Source: Gimesia benthica (GTDB lineage Bacteria > Planctomycetota > Planctomycetia > Planctomycetales > Planctomycetaceae). From it: a stretch of 64,000 nucleotides of DNA. A model generated the notes under the pieces. The model was not told where the DNA came from, did no database searches, and saw nothing but the letters and a program-made list of their open reading frames with translations. Position 1 is the first letter of the stretch. Each line of letters begins with the position of its first letter. The stretch covers positions 744,001 through 808,000 of the forward strand of contig NZ_CP043930.1 of the NCBI RefSeq assembly GCF_009720525.1, in the 5' to 3' direction. Of this stretch, positions 1 to 8,965 are shown piece by piece. The position numbers and the translations under genes are program-made.

Positions 1-8
1 GAACTGAC

Positions 9-374
9 TCAGGAATTTAAGGCACTGAGAGCGGAAGCACGATCAGGGAAGGTTTCCCAGAGCTGATCCAAATGAGTGACTTCCAGAACCTCTGTGCAGT
101 ATTCGCTCAAACCGCAGATACAGAACTTGCCGCCTTCTCGATGATTGAGTCGATTCCACATCCGGAAGATGACTTCAATGAAAGCGGAACCGAAGAAGGA
201 TGTATGAGAGAGATCGAGTACAACCACCGGAGGGGACGCTGTTTCAGCAACCTGCAATAACACATCGGTTAAGGCATCCAGTCTTGGCTCATCCAGATTT
301 TCGTATTCTGGACCCAAAGCCACAACTGTGACCTGACCTTCTTTGACTATTTCCGGTGGGTAATCTGCAGGCAT
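9..374 (-). CDS. STAS-domain protein (anti-sigma-factor antagonist-like)
   Basis: A 121-residue protein that is essentially one STAS domain. The core 'VVVLDLSHTSFFGSAFIEVI' stretch (about residues 50-69) has the strand-loop-helix layout of SpoIIAA/RsbV-type antagonists, where a Ser or Thr in the loop is phosphorylated by an anti-sigma kinase. Here Ser62 (FFGSAF) sits at about that position, but the usual D-S/T-S-G signature is not kept. Such proteins are cytoplasmic partner-switching regulators. No kinase or phosphatase partner gene is visible beside it, so its partner is unknown. The start at 374 is the first ATG and gives a full-length domain. Confidence 0.8.
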   Translation of the reverse strand: MPADYPPEIVKEGQVTVVALGPEYENLDEPRLDALTDVLLQVAETASPPVVVLDLSHTSFFGSAFIEVIFRMWNRLNHREGGKFCICGLSEYCTEVLEVTHLDQLWETFPDRASALSALNS

Positions 375-608
375 AATTCAGCTGTCAACAAGATCATCGT
401 TGGAGAAAGCCCGTATTGAGAAATCAATCGAGCATCAAAGTAACCTACACATAGTAATCCAAATCAGTAACGTGTCAACCAAGAAATCCGATTCCGGGAG
501 TAAGAACTATTGACGCAAGTCCATTCCGAGTGAATATTTACCAACAGTCCTCGACCATCGCAACTCCCCCAGTCTCATAGAAGGGAGTCGGCGGAGTTCT
601 CTCGACCG

Positions 609-1796
609 TTATTGATCATTTTTCCATTCCTGAAGCCGGGCCTTCAGTTTGATCTTTTTATTGTTTCGCATGACCACTAATTCAACCTCGTCTCCGACTT
701 TATGCATTTCCAGGGCATCCAGCAAGGAATTGGCATCCGTAATCGAGATCTCATCCAGTTGCATGATCAGGTCGCCCAGATGCAGATTCCCGGAATCGTC
801 GATTCTGATTTCTCTAAGACCAGCTAAGTCTGCAGCGCCTCCCTCCATAATACTTTGAACCATGACACCGGAGACATCTTTGGGCAGAATCTGATTGATT
901 TTGAGTTTACGAATCACGAAGTCATCAACCCCCAGGAAATTTAAACTGGGAGTCTGAATGAAGCCAAAGCGGATCAATTGGGGGACAAAGCGACTGATCA
1001 AATCAACGGGGACAGCATACCCAATCCCCGCATAGACATGAGAAGAGCTGTAGATTGCGGTATTAACGCCAATCAGCCGTCCCGAACTGTCCAGCAGAGG
1101 ACCTCCCGAATTACCAGGATTAATAGCTGCGTCTGTCTGAATCACATTGCGGATCGATCTGCCTGTCACTGAGATGATCTCTCGCCCGAGCCCGCTGATG
1201 ATCCCCGTAGTCAGGGTTTGATCCAAACCGAAAGGATTCCCAATGGCAAGCACTGTCTGTCCAACCTGCAAATCGCCGGAATAGCCTATTTTAATCGGTT
1301 TGAGCTGATCGCGTGGCGCGTCGATTTTCAGAACAGCCAGATCTTTAGATGGAGCAATGCCAACGAGTTTCGCATTCCATGTTGTATTATCTGCCAGTGT
1401 GACCGAGTACTCATCTGCCTTCTGAATCACATGAAAGTTCGTGACAACATGGCCCTTACGATCCCAGATGAACCCGCTCCCCGACCCCTGCGACGGAGTT
1501 TGAGGATTCATACTGAACTGGTCCATCGGGGATGCAAGACCGACCGTGCGAATATGCACTACTGAAGGAGATGACTCCTTAAACAGTTCGATCGTTCTCA
1601 ACTCAGACTGCGTCAGATCTGTCCGTTCCCGGACTCGAAAATCTGGCTGACCATAATACCGCTTAAGCAATTTGAAGGTCATAAAGACAATCAAAATGGT
1701 GAGGATCAGGATCAACCATTTCTGAATCAGCGAGGATTTACCGGAAGACCCCGAGTAGGCAGACGGATGTTCTGAAGGCATGACCTGTTTTTTCAA
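609..1796 (-). CDS. Membrane-anchored HtrA/Deg-family serine protease with one PDZ domain
   Basis: A 395-residue trypsin-like protease of the HtrA/DegS type. Residues 25-43 form one N-terminal transmembrane helix, which suggests an anchored periplasm-facing enzyme. The catalytic triad is complete: His122 (TNFHVI), Asp152 (KDLAVLKI) and Ser230 (PGNSGGPL). A single PDZ domain fills about residues 290-390, with the GGAADLAGL ligand-groove region. One TM plus one PDZ resembles DegS more than the two-PDZ DegP. The role in envelope protein quality control or regulated proteolysis is known for the family and inferred here. It stands alone, with no rseP or sigma factor gene adjacent. Confidence 0.92.
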   Translation of the reverse strand: MKKQVMPSEHPSAYSGSSGKSSLIQKWLILILTILIVFMTFKLLKRYYGQPDFRVRERTDLTQSELRTIELFKESSPSVVHIRTVGLASPMDQFSMNPQTPSQGSGSGFIWDRKGHVVTNFHVIQKADEYSVTLADNTTWNAKLVGIAPSKDLAVLKIDAPRDQLKPIKIGYSGDLQVGQTVLAIGNPFGLDQTLTTGIISGLGREIISVTGRSIRNVIQTDAAINPGNSGGPLLDSSGRLIGVNTAIYSSSHVYAGIGYAVPVDLISRFVPQLIRFGFIQTPSLNFLGVDDFVIRKLKINQILPKDVSGVMVQSIMEGGAADLAGLREIRIDDSGNLHLGDLIMQLDEISITDANSLLDALEMHKVGDEVELVVMRNNKKIKLKARLQEWKNDQ

Positions 1797-1886
1797 ATGA
1801 AAATTAGCAGCAGGATTCCAGGTACAGATAACACATTATATCTGTACCCTTATAAAACCTTACAGTGAATTCTGTCCCGGTTTTCG

Positions 1887-2708
1887 TTACTGCAGTCGGG
1901 CAGCGGCCGAATTGAGTTCACTGATGGCTTTAATAAAACGCTTCTTCAACTTGGGAGACAACTCTGCAAACGAGGATTGTACTTCCGGAGTCAGCATTTT
2001 ATGACAACGTTCCACCGCAGAACAGATGCGTTTTACGGCTTGTTCCGGAGTAATTTCCGGCTTGGCAACTACTGCAGTCTCTGATCCAGATCCCTTGGGA
2101 GCAGGGGAGGCCGCCCCTGATCGGAAGGGGCTGTATTCACCGCCGGAGCCTGAAACATCTCTGGCATGCCCTGCGACTGTAGCTGCTGCATCGGATGGTT
2201 CGCGCGATCCCGGTTCCATCCCGGCCCGCTCCATCTGCTCGTATTCGGAGGGATCTCTGACAGATATTGGCTCATCTGAAACGAAGGTGACTTCTGCGTC
2301 TGAGGGATACTCTTCAAACGGCTCTGAAATGGAGAGATCTTCACCGTTCACTGCCCGTCGCCAGGCTTTCAGTTCTGCAACAGTCGCCTGGTTTTCTTCG
2401 GCCCACTGGAGACACTCAGGAGCATCATCCCAGGTTAGAGCAACATAGTAATGGGACCATTTCAGATTCGAATACTGATCTTTCACATCGCCGAAGGTCT
2501 CCCAGACACGTCGACGCTGATAGATCTGATCGCCACTCAGCCCAACCATTGCTCCAAAATCGGCATCGGTTCTGCCTTTGGCATACTTTTCCGTCCACTT
2601 GGCAGCACATTCGCCAATGACCCAGCTGCTGTCGCTCAATGCCTCACGAGCACGGTCAATCAGTTGTTCTTCTGTCAGTTTTTCGGTGGATTCGGTATGT
2701 TCGGTCAT
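1887..2708 (-). CDS. Hypothetical protein with a possible HTH-like N-terminal half
   Basis: I do not recognise the family. The reading frame is open from an ATG at 2747, but the ATG at 2708 (MTEHTESTEK...) is preferred because the 13 extra residues are basic and unlike the acidic start. Neither has a clear ribosome-binding site. Residues about 10-130 are predicted helical and rich in W and R, with a segment (AMVGLSGDQIYQRRRVW) that looks like a helix-turn-helix or ParB-type recognition region. The middle is a low-complexity acidic and Gly/Ser-rich linker. The last 55 residues (LTPEVQSSFAELSPKLKKRF) look like a helical cap. DNA binding is a guess from shape only. Confidence 0.6.
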   Translation of the reverse strand: MTEHTESTEKLTEEQLIDRAREALSDSSWVIGECAAKWTEKYAKGRTDADFGAMVGLSGDQIYQRRRVWETFGDVKDQYSNLKWSHYYVALTWDDAPECLQWAEENQATVAELKAWRRAVNGEDLSISEPFEEYPSDAEVTFVSDEPISVRDPSEYEQMERAGMEPGSREPSDAAATVAGHARDVSGSGGEYSPFRSGAASPAPKGSGSETAVVAKPEITPEQAVKRICSAVERCHKMLTPEVQSSFAELSPKLKKRFIKAISELNSAAARLQ

Positions 2709-2747
2709 TTTACTTCGCTGATTTCTGTGTAGAACTATGATTCGCAT

Positions 2748-3153
2748 TCCGGAAAAAAGTGATCAGATCCTGAACCATTTCCGGCTGAACTGTTTCAAAA
2801 TGATGAAGCGTTCAAACCCAATCCTGATGCTACACGGAATCTATTGAGAATACCACCAAGCAGACTCACTTCGTTTTCCAGAAGCAATGATCGTCAGGCG
2901 GAAATTCCCTAAAGTTTATCAGCTGTCATTTCATCTCCCTGCAATCGAGGAAGTTAATCTGGGGGAGATATAAAAAAAATTCCGATCAGCCCTCGAATGC
3001 TTGACCTAACTGCGATTGGTTATTAGGATTCGGTCAAATTCGTCTGAGAAATCGTCGAATAATGATTCTATCACTTCTGTTGATTAAATCATTAAGACTC
3101 TGTAAGCTCCCTTCTGACAAGAGCTTATTGGTCTGAAACAGAACAATAAATAA
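2748..3153. other. Intergenic stretch upstream of tRNA-Cys
   Basis: About 400 bases without a credible gene. The only structure I can point to is a sigma-70-like promoter at 3001-3029, described separately. The rest is ordinary AT-rich spacer. Confidence 0.5.
3001..3029 (+). promoter_or_regulatory. Candidate sigma-70-type promoter for tRNA-Cys
   Basis: TTGACC (3001-3006), a 17-base spacer, then TAGGAT (3024-3029). The -35 lies in a 10-mer, ATGCTTGACC, that recurs upstream of the tRNA-Gly gene (30720-30729). The predicted start near 3036 would give a leader of about 118 nt to be processed off. The call rests on motif match only. Confidence 0.35.
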
Positions 3154-3227
3154 GGCGCCGTAGCCAAGTGGTCTAAGGCGGCGGATTGCAAATCCGTTAT
3201 TCCCCGGTTCGAATCCGGGCGGCGCCT
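3154..3227 (+). tRNA. tRNA-Cys (anticodon GCA)
   Basis: A complete cloverleaf. The acceptor stem GGCGCCG (3154-3160) pairs perfectly with CGGCGCC (3220-3226). The anticodon loop TTGCAAA carries GCA. The T-arm reads CCCCGGTTCGAATCCGGGC. The discriminator base is T (3227), as expected for tRNA-Cys. CCA is not encoded. A Rho-independent terminator follows after 6 bases. Confidence 0.97.
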
Positions 3228-3233
3228 CTCGAA

Positions 3234-3266
3234 AGAGCCTCTCCTTGAATGAGAGGCTCTTTTTTT
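3234..3266 (+). terminator. Rho-independent terminator of tRNA-Cys
   Basis: AGAGCCTCTC (3234-3243) pairs perfectly with GAGAGGCTCT (3251-3260) around a 7-base loop, followed by a T run to 3266. Confidence 0.9.
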
Positions 3267-3310
3267 ATACCTCAAGACAGTTGCGCAGAACAATTAGATC
3301 CCGACACAAA

Positions 3311-3342
3311 AAAACCTGACAGACTGCGGCCTGTCAGGTTTT
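3311..3342 (-). terminator. Rho-independent terminator of the 464-residue protein gene
   Basis: A perfect 12-bp stem (AAAACCTGACAG at 3311-3322 with CTGTCAGGTTTT at 3331-3342). The minus-strand transcript ends in a U run opposite the A tract at 3308-3314. It lies just below the stop of the gene at 3370. Confidence 0.85.
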
Positions 3343-3369
3343 GAAAGAGTTCTGTTTTTCTGTTTCAAG

Positions 3370-4764
3370 CTATTCCGACTTCTGCTTGAGCTGGGCCAGT
3401 AATTCTGCATCTTTCAGACAATAAACCAGTGAAATGTCGCTGGCCATACGACCTCTGCGATCCTGGATCTGTCCGGTCAGATTCAACATCTGGTCCAGTC
3501 CAGCCTGCAATTCTCGATCAGTCTCACTCGATTTTGTTGTCTCTGACTGTTTCAGTTCTGCATCTGCAGAGCGCCACATGATCCAGGCAGATGTCAGTTC
3601 ATGCAAATCAGAAGTGCCTCGGGGGTAGTAATCATTCATTCTTACCTCCCAGGCCTCTTGTGCATGCTTCCGACTCTGTTCGAACTTCATTCGGCTCATC
3701 CGCTCGTCCTTCTGGTGACGATAAGAATTCCCCTGGACATATGCAAGCTGAGCCCGTGACAGTTCAACAAGGTCTTTTCGTCCCAGACCTGCGCCGCGTT
3801 CTGAAAGGAGATCTACATTTTCCTGAATCCTCTCCAAACGACGAATATAATCTGCCAGATTAGATCCGTTGTCTTCCTCACGATTATCAAATGAGTTCGT
3901 TTCGAGGTTCGCAACAAAAACGGACCGGGACGCACGGCGGTATTCATTCAGATCTGCGGCGCCTACCATGAGTTCCTGTTTTCGTACTGAATGATACTGG
4001 TCAGAAAGACGATTGATCTCCCGTAAGGCAAAACCCATCTGGTCTTTTTTTTCAGCTGCGACAGCAATTTCGTATTGATTTTGTGCCAGAATTAAGCGGG
4101 CATGTACCACATCTCCAAACCAGCCCTGGGCCGCGGGCTGATTCATCATCTGCAGTTGTTCCACGGCTTTCTCAAGCAAGGCCTGTTTTTCTGAGAGTAT
4201 TCTGACCCTGGCATTCTTAGCGTCACGAAGGTCAGCCACATTAATTCTCGTCTGATAGGCTACATTCAGTGCCAGTTGATAATCCGAAAGTGTCATCAAG
4301 CCGCGAGAAAAAGAATCGTAACTCTGATCAATCAGATCACTGGCATTGGACTCGAACTGTCGCAGTTGTCGATTTTCCTGTGAGGAGATTCGTTTAACAA
4401 CTGGAGAGGAGACTTGTGGCTTTTGGGCTGGAACCGCTGCTGAAGCAGAAGAAGGACCAGGATCCTGCTTTTCCTGCAGGGGGACCACATTCATGGGAAT
4501 GAATTCCCTCCGATCCGGCTTAGATGGGAGTCTGACTGTTTTCACTTCTGCCAAATCCAGCTCAGCTGGAGCCAGTGATACTGTTGCCAAGCCTTCCTCT
4601 ATCTCTAGAAAGCGATGAATACTTTCCAGCGATGTTTCCTGTTGGATGGTTAAGTTCTGTGCCGTGACGGGGGATAGAAACTCTGAAGGCTGGGGACGCA
4701 ACGCCAGACTGACAACCAGAACCAGGATGCCACAGCTCAGAAAAAAATGAGTTCGATCATTCAT
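3370..4764 (-). CDS. Exported coiled-coil hypothetical protein
   Basis: A 464-residue protein that I cannot assign to a family. Residues about 7-25 (FFLSCGILVLVVSLAL) form a hydrophobic N-terminal signal or anchor. A Pro/Ser/Ala-rich stretch follows (about 70-125), and then a long helical, Gln/Glu/Arg-rich region (about 130-460) with coiled-coil character. The segment around 145-260 (DYQLALNVAYQTRINVADLRD and after) resembles the long helices of TolC-like or periplasmic helical-bundle proteins, but no beta-barrel portion is evident. It is probably periplasmic. It is monocistronic, closed by the terminator at 3311-3342, and no neighbour suggests a pathway. Confidence 0.65.
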   Translation of the reverse strand: MNDRTHFFLSCGILVLVVSLALRPQPSEFLSPVTAQNLTIQQETSLESIHRFLEIEEGLATVSLAPAELDLAEVKTVRLPSKPDRREFIPMNVVPLQEKQDPGPSSASAAVPAQKPQVSSPVVKRISSQENRQLRQFESNASDLIDQSYDSFSRGLMTLSDYQLALNVAYQTRINVADLRDAKNARVRILSEKQALLEKAVEQLQMMNQPAAQGWFGDVVHARLILAQNQYEIAVAAEKKDQMGFALREINRLSDQYHSVRKQELMVGAADLNEYRRASRSVFVANLETNSFDNREEDNGSNLADYIRRLERIQENVDLLSERGAGLGRKDLVELSRAQLAYVQGNSYRHQKDERMSRMKFEQSRKHAQEAWEVRMNDYYPRGTSDLHELTSAWIMWRSADAELKQSETTKSSETDRELQAGLDQMLNLTGQIQDRRGRMASDISLVYCLKDAELLAQLKQKSE

Positions 4765-5406
4765 CAGTAAAAGAATCGCCAGAAAAGAAGTAAGCAGATC
4801 AAATTGATCTACTGTATTTGTTCAGAGCGATCCGTGCTTTAACCGACAAGCTTCTCCTTAATCCTGTCTATCGACCGAATTCACACTTTGAGATTCCGAA
4901 TTCCTCATCCGGTGCTGTAATGAGCATGAGATGTATTTCTGACAGTTACCTGCAAAATGGTACGACAGGACTAACTGGACCTGTGATGTTCTCAAGATTG
5001 TCTCATCACAGTGAATTATTTCTTACTAATTCGACCTGATCAAATCATTTTTAGCAGACAGCAGAACAGTCAAGATTTCCAAACAACACATCCCATACAC
5101 CATAAACAATTACTATATAACACCTTATACCACAAGAAGCATTACAGCTCTGACATGACTGTTAATCGATCCCCAGTAACCTGAAATAACTCCTATTTCC
5201 TCAAGATTACATATTTGATTTTGGTGATAACGTTTGTTATCGTGAACCCAACATCGCAATCGCTATATTCCACCCAAACAACGCAAGCAATTCCATCTTA
5301 ACTATAGAATCGCTGAAGCAAATTTTTGATTGCTATTCAAAATTGAATCCGGGCCATCCTCAAACTCACAGCCTGGGTCTATTTCCAAGAGAACAAAGGA
5401 GCTGTG
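4765..5406. other. Long AT-rich intergenic region upstream of the sigma-54 activator
   Basis: About 640 bases between divergent genes. No convincing small gene is present; a 73-codon plus-strand frame at 4818-5039 has no ribosome-binding site and no coding character. It holds a 16-base palindrome at 5226-5241 and a TATATT -10-like box at 5264-5269. Confidence 0.5.
5226..5241. promoter_or_regulatory. Palindrome GATAAC-GTTT-GTTATC, possible operator
   Basis: A perfect 6-bp inverted repeat with a 4-base spacer, about 165 bases upstream of the sigma-54 activator start and just upstream of a -10-like TATATT. Its size and position fit an operator or an autoregulatory site. No factor is identified. 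Confidence 0.35.
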
Positions 5407-6825
5407 ATGCCATCTCTGGGGATTATTTATACTTTCGACTCCAAATTAGAAGCCATCCTCAAACCAGGCTTGCTGCAGCAGATTCATAGCCAGGTCAGTC
5501 TGGCGAAGTCGTTGCCTGAACTAATGGAGCGGATCCAGAATGCTTCTCCAGCAACTGTTTATCTGGATTTGAGACCTCACGACTTACCCTCTGAATCCGA
5601 TGATCGCAGCTCCGTGTTATCGTACCTGAGAGAAATTTGTGAATTCCCAGTCAATGTCGTCACGATTCTTGATCAGTTTCTACCCGTCGAATACGTCGAA
5701 ACTGCGAATTTCATTACGGACGCCTTTCTTGAATTCCCCCCAGTGCCTGAAGAGTTAAATTTGCTGGCAGAAGAACTCGCGCAGCTTGAGCCTAAAATTA
5801 TTCCAGAGAGCCTGCCTGAATCACGTCAAATCTTCGATCATAATAAGCAGGTGACTACATATACTCCGGAAATGATTCCGATTGTCGATCAGATTTCGAA
5901 GATCGCCAGACACAATGTTACCTTGCTGCTGATTGGTGAGACCGGTACCGGAAAAACCACGCTGGCCTCCATGATCCATGAGCTCTCGCCTAGAAAAGAT
6001 GAACCATTTCAGAACATTGCCTGCGGTGCGCTTCCTTCTGATCTGATCGAAAGCGAATTGTTTGGCCATCTGCGTGGTTCATTCACAGGTGCAGAGCGGT
6101 CAAAAATAGGTCGTTTCGAAGCAGCGGGGAAGGGAACACTGCTGCTGGATGAAATCGATATCCTGTCTCCCAAGGATCAGGCCAAGCTATTGAAGGTAAT
6201 TGAAACCGGACAGTTCGAGCCGGTAGGATCAACCGAGTCCCGTATTTCTGAAGCGCGATTGATTGTCGCCGCGAATGTGGAGCTTGAAGAACTGACCAGA
6301 AATAATAAGTTCCGCTCTGATCTGTACTATCGGTTGAATGTTCTGCAATTCCGCTTACCTGCACTGAGAGAACGTCCGAACGATATCATTCCCCTCTCTT
6401 TGCTCTTTATCAAGGAATGCTGTCAGCAACATGCCATTTCGGTTACGAAAATTCATCGCAAGGTCCTGGACCTTCTCAAACAATACAGTTGGCCCGGCAA
6501 CTTAAGAGAGCTCAAAAATCAGATTCAACGGGCCGTCCTGTTTTCAAGTAACGAAGAGCTGACCACACACGAATTTTCGCCAAATCTGTTCCAGGAAGTC
6601 CAGCGCGATCCTCAGATTCAGTCAGTCGCTGCAGAGAATCAAACCCTTGCAGATCAGGTTGCACACAATGAGAAGCACCTGTTGCTCAAATCGCTTTCTG
6701 AGAACGGATATCGCAAAACAGCGACTGCGAAAGCCCTGGGAATCAGTCGGGTCGGGCTTTATAAGAAGATGCGTAAATATGGGATGCTGGATTCTGGCAA
6801 AACCAAGCTGCAAACGGAAAGCTAG
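5407..6825 (+). CDS. Sigma-54-dependent transcriptional activator (bacterial enhancer-binding protein)
   Basis: An AAA+ activator of RpoN holoenzyme. ATG 5407 is chosen over GTG 5404 because AAAGGAG (5395-5401) lies 5 bases before the ATG but only 2 before the GTG. Positions here count from GTG 5404. Residues 1-150 are a divergent alpha/beta sensor domain of receiver-like size. The AAA+ domain has Walker A GETGTGKT (178-185), the sigma-54 contact loop as GSFTGA (225-230) instead of GAFTGA, and Walker B LLLDE (246-250). The C-terminus has a Fis-type HTH (RKTATAKALGISRVGLYKK). The Tad pilus genes lie just downstream and carry a sigma-54 promoter (13057-13072), so control of that locus is a reasonable inference. 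There is no adjacent histidine kinase. Confidence 0.93.
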   Translation: MPSLGIIYTFDSKLEAILKPGLLQQIHSQVSLAKSLPELMERIQNASPATVYLDLRPHDLPSESDDRSSVLSYLREICEFPVNVVTILDQFLPVEYVETANFITDAFLEFPPVPEELNLLAEELAQLEPKIIPESLPESRQIFDHNKQVTTYTPEMIPIVDQISKIARHNVTLLLIGETGTGKTTLASMIHELSPRKDEPFQNIACGALPSDLIESELFGHLRGSFTGAERSKIGRFEAAGKGTLLLDEIDILSPKDQAKLLKVIETGQFEPVGSTESRISEARLIVAANVELEELTRNNKFRSDLYYRLNVLQFRLPALRERPNDIIPLSLLFIKECCQQHAISVTKIHRKVLDLLKQYSWPGNLRELKNQIQRAVLFSSNEELTTHEFSPNLFQEVQRDPQIQSVAAENQTLADQVAHNEKHLLLKSLSENGYRKTATAKALGISRVGLYKKMRKYGMLDSGKTKLQTES

Positions 6826-6913
6826 ATCAGTCACTTGATTTGTCGTGCATTCCTACGGGTAGAGTTTACAGTGAGGAGTCTCGTGCGATTTCAGGTCGCT
6901 TAATCAGACGACT

Positions 6914-7924
6914 CTACTGATTACCGCCAGTTGAATTCTGTTCCAGAACGCTCTCTGAAGTAGCACTGATGGTCTCACCGTAGGTAGAAGGTTCCAGAAT
7001 CCCGCCAGGACGATGCTCGCGAATCAGAAAGTTTCGTAATTCAAGCACGGCGGGGGCGAAGAACAGGATATAAATCGGTGGTGCCATGCAGAAGATAACC
7101 GGAAACAACAGCTTGATACTTGTCTTGCTGGAATGTTCTTCCGCCCGTTGACGATACTTTCGGCGAATCCCGTCAGCAAAATCAATCAATGCAGTAGATA
7201 CATTGGTCCCCAGTCTTTCTGTCTGAGAAATCATCAGAGAGAGCGTGTTGACATCAGGTGCATCGATTCGTCGGGCGAACTGCTTCAAAGCATCGGCCAT
7301 GGAATTGGCATCAGCGTGTCGCCGGATGATGTCAAACTCAACAGCGATATCAGGGTGTGAAAATCGAACTTCCTCGGTAACTCGTTTCAATGCAGTACGC
7401 AAGGGCACACCACCGGTCAGACACATCATGACCAGGTCAAGTGCATCCGGAAGACCTTTTTGAATCCGGTTTACTCTACGGCTGGCCTGGTTGTGCAATA
7501 CCATTCGAGGCAAACCATATCCACTGCCTGCCACCAGTAAGCCTGCTACCAGAATAATCTCGGGGTAATTAGTTCCCGGATCTGCAAGTACACATCCAAT
7601 ACCAGTGCCGATCAATACCATTACGATCAGAATATTTCGGGTCGCCAGATATTCAACCAAGGCGGTCGACCTGTAATAACCGGCTCGTTTAAGATCGAGT
7701 TCAATCTTTTTGATTTCCTGATCTGACTGAGGAATTACCCCAGCCATGGCACGTTTAAACGCACCAACATGCGAGGCTGAATACGTCGAACCTCCAGAAC
7801 CTTCTCCACGATTTAATTCTTTTTTTCTACCAGCACGATTTCCGGCTGCAATCGCATCCCCTACCAGGAAGAATACAAAGCAGACCAGCAAAAATGTGGC
7901 GATTGTGATGAGATCTAAAAACAT
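6914..7924 (-). CDS. tadC: Tad pilus inner-membrane platform protein TadC (type II secretion F-like)
   Basis: A 336-residue protein with a T2SF domain. An N-terminal TM (about residues 5-25) is followed by a pair of TMs near 95-135, a cytoplasmic helical domain with the conserved region ALDLVMMCLTGGVPLRTAL (about 160-178), and a C-terminal TM near 265-290 (FPVIFCMAPPIYILFF). TadB and TadC form the membrane platform that the TadA ATPase drives to assemble Flp pili. It is last in the minus-strand series pilins-cpaB-tadA-tadB-tadC, 51 bases after tadB. Assignment as TadC rests on gene order and on being the second T2SF protein. Confidence 0.88.
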   Translation of the reverse strand: MFLDLITIATFLLVCFVFFLVGDAIAAGNRAGRKKELNRGEGSGGSTYSASHVGAFKRAMAGVIPQSDQEIKKIELDLKRAGYYRSTALVEYLATRNILIVMVLIGTGIGCVLADPGTNYPEIILVAGLLVAGSGYGLPRMVLHNQASRRVNRIQKGLPDALDLVMMCLTGGVPLRTALKRVTEEVRFSHPDIAVEFDIIRRHADANSMADALKQFARRIDAPDVNTLSLMISQTERLGTNVSTALIDFADGIRRKYRQRAEEHSSKTSIKLLFPVIFCMAPPIYILFFAPAVLELRNFLIREHRPGGILEPSTYGETISATSESVLEQNSTGGNQ

Positions 7925-7975
7925 GTGAGGCTCTTTAATATTTGGATCAGCTTTTCAGCAGATTGAAGTCGTAGT

Positions 7976-8908
7976 TTAATAGTCCGTTCTCAACAGGGCG
8001 GAGACCCAGAAAATACCGACCACTTCCAGCACAAAGGCGATCATCAGCAGAATATTACCGATCGGATCCGTATACAGATTAGAAACATGCTCAGGAAAAG
8101 CGACCAGCAGAACGACAAACGCGACAGGAGCAACAACGGTCATTAAAACTGCCGAAGCACGTCCTGCTCCCGTAGAAGCCCGCATCTGACGGCGGTAATT
8201 GATACGATCCCGGATGACATCGGCCATTCGCTCCAGGTTAGCGGGTAAATTCCCACCCGTCTTGCGATAAAGCATTAATGTGGATGTCAGAATTTTCAGA
8301 TCAATTAGTTGAATTCGACTGGAGAGAGATTTCATTACTGCAGGAATCGACATGTTCATGTCAAGTTGACGGGCACATCGTCTGAACTCATAGCTGAGAG
8401 GACCTCTGGTCTCTTCTCCAACAATAGCGATCGCCTGCTCCAGACTGGCACCAGCGTGCGTTGACCGAGCCAGCAGGTCGATCATTTCGGGTAGTTCTTC
8501 CTGAATTCTCTGCATCCGTTTTTTCCGGCGGTGATGCAGAACAATCAGGACCGCTACCATCCCGGCACACATCCCGGCAATTCCTGCCAGTGGCAGATCG
8601 GTATAAACGAAGATCGTACCACCAATGGCCAGTCCACAGGCGACAATCATCAGGAAGGCAGAGAAGGGGGTAAACTCAGATCCATTTTCCAGAATGAGTC
8701 GATCAAAACTCTGGTCGATCTTTCCCAGCAGACTGCGGGCAGGTTCCTGGTCAAAAACGTTCGGAATTCTTCGCAGGCGGGGACGTCCCCCAAATCTACC
8801 GGAACCGGACTTGTTGACTCCAGATAAATCCCGGACGATAAGATAGACAGCCAGAACAGCTACTGTCACTGCAACAAAGCACAATAATGCTACCGATGAA
8901 CTGTTCAC
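7976..8908 (-). CDS. tadB: Tad pilus inner-membrane platform protein TadB (type II secretion F-like)
   Basis: A 310-residue T2SF-domain protein. An N-terminal TM (about 6-25) is followed by two close TMs near 85-125 and a basic segment (HHRRKKRMQRIQEELPEMIDLL). The T2SF signature STHAGASLEQAI comes next, then two C-terminal TMs (VVAPVAFVVLLVAF and NILLMIAFVLEVVGIFWVS). Partner of TadC in the pilus platform. It sits directly downstream of tadA, separated by about 57 bases if tadA is read to 8966, which implies one transcript. Confidence 0.88.
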   Translation of the reverse strand: MNSSSVALLCFVAVTVAVLAVYLIVRDLSGVNKSGSGRFGGRPRLRRIPNVFDQEPARSLLGKIDQSFDRLILENGSEFTPFSAFLMIVACGLAIGGTIFVYTDLPLAGIAGMCAGMVAVLIVLHHRRKKRMQRIQEELPEMIDLLARSTHAGASLEQAIAIVGEETRGPLSYEFRRCARQLDMNMSIPAVMKSLSSRIQLIDLKILTSTLMLYRKTGGNLPANLERMADVIRDRINYRRQMRASTGAGRASAVLMTVVAPVAFVVLLVAFPEHVSNLYTDPIGNILLMIAFVLEVVGIFWVSALLRTDY

Positions 8909-8965
8909 TTCCCACTTTCTCCACTACCAGTAAAACTCAAACTCTTGTGTCAGAAACCAGGACAA

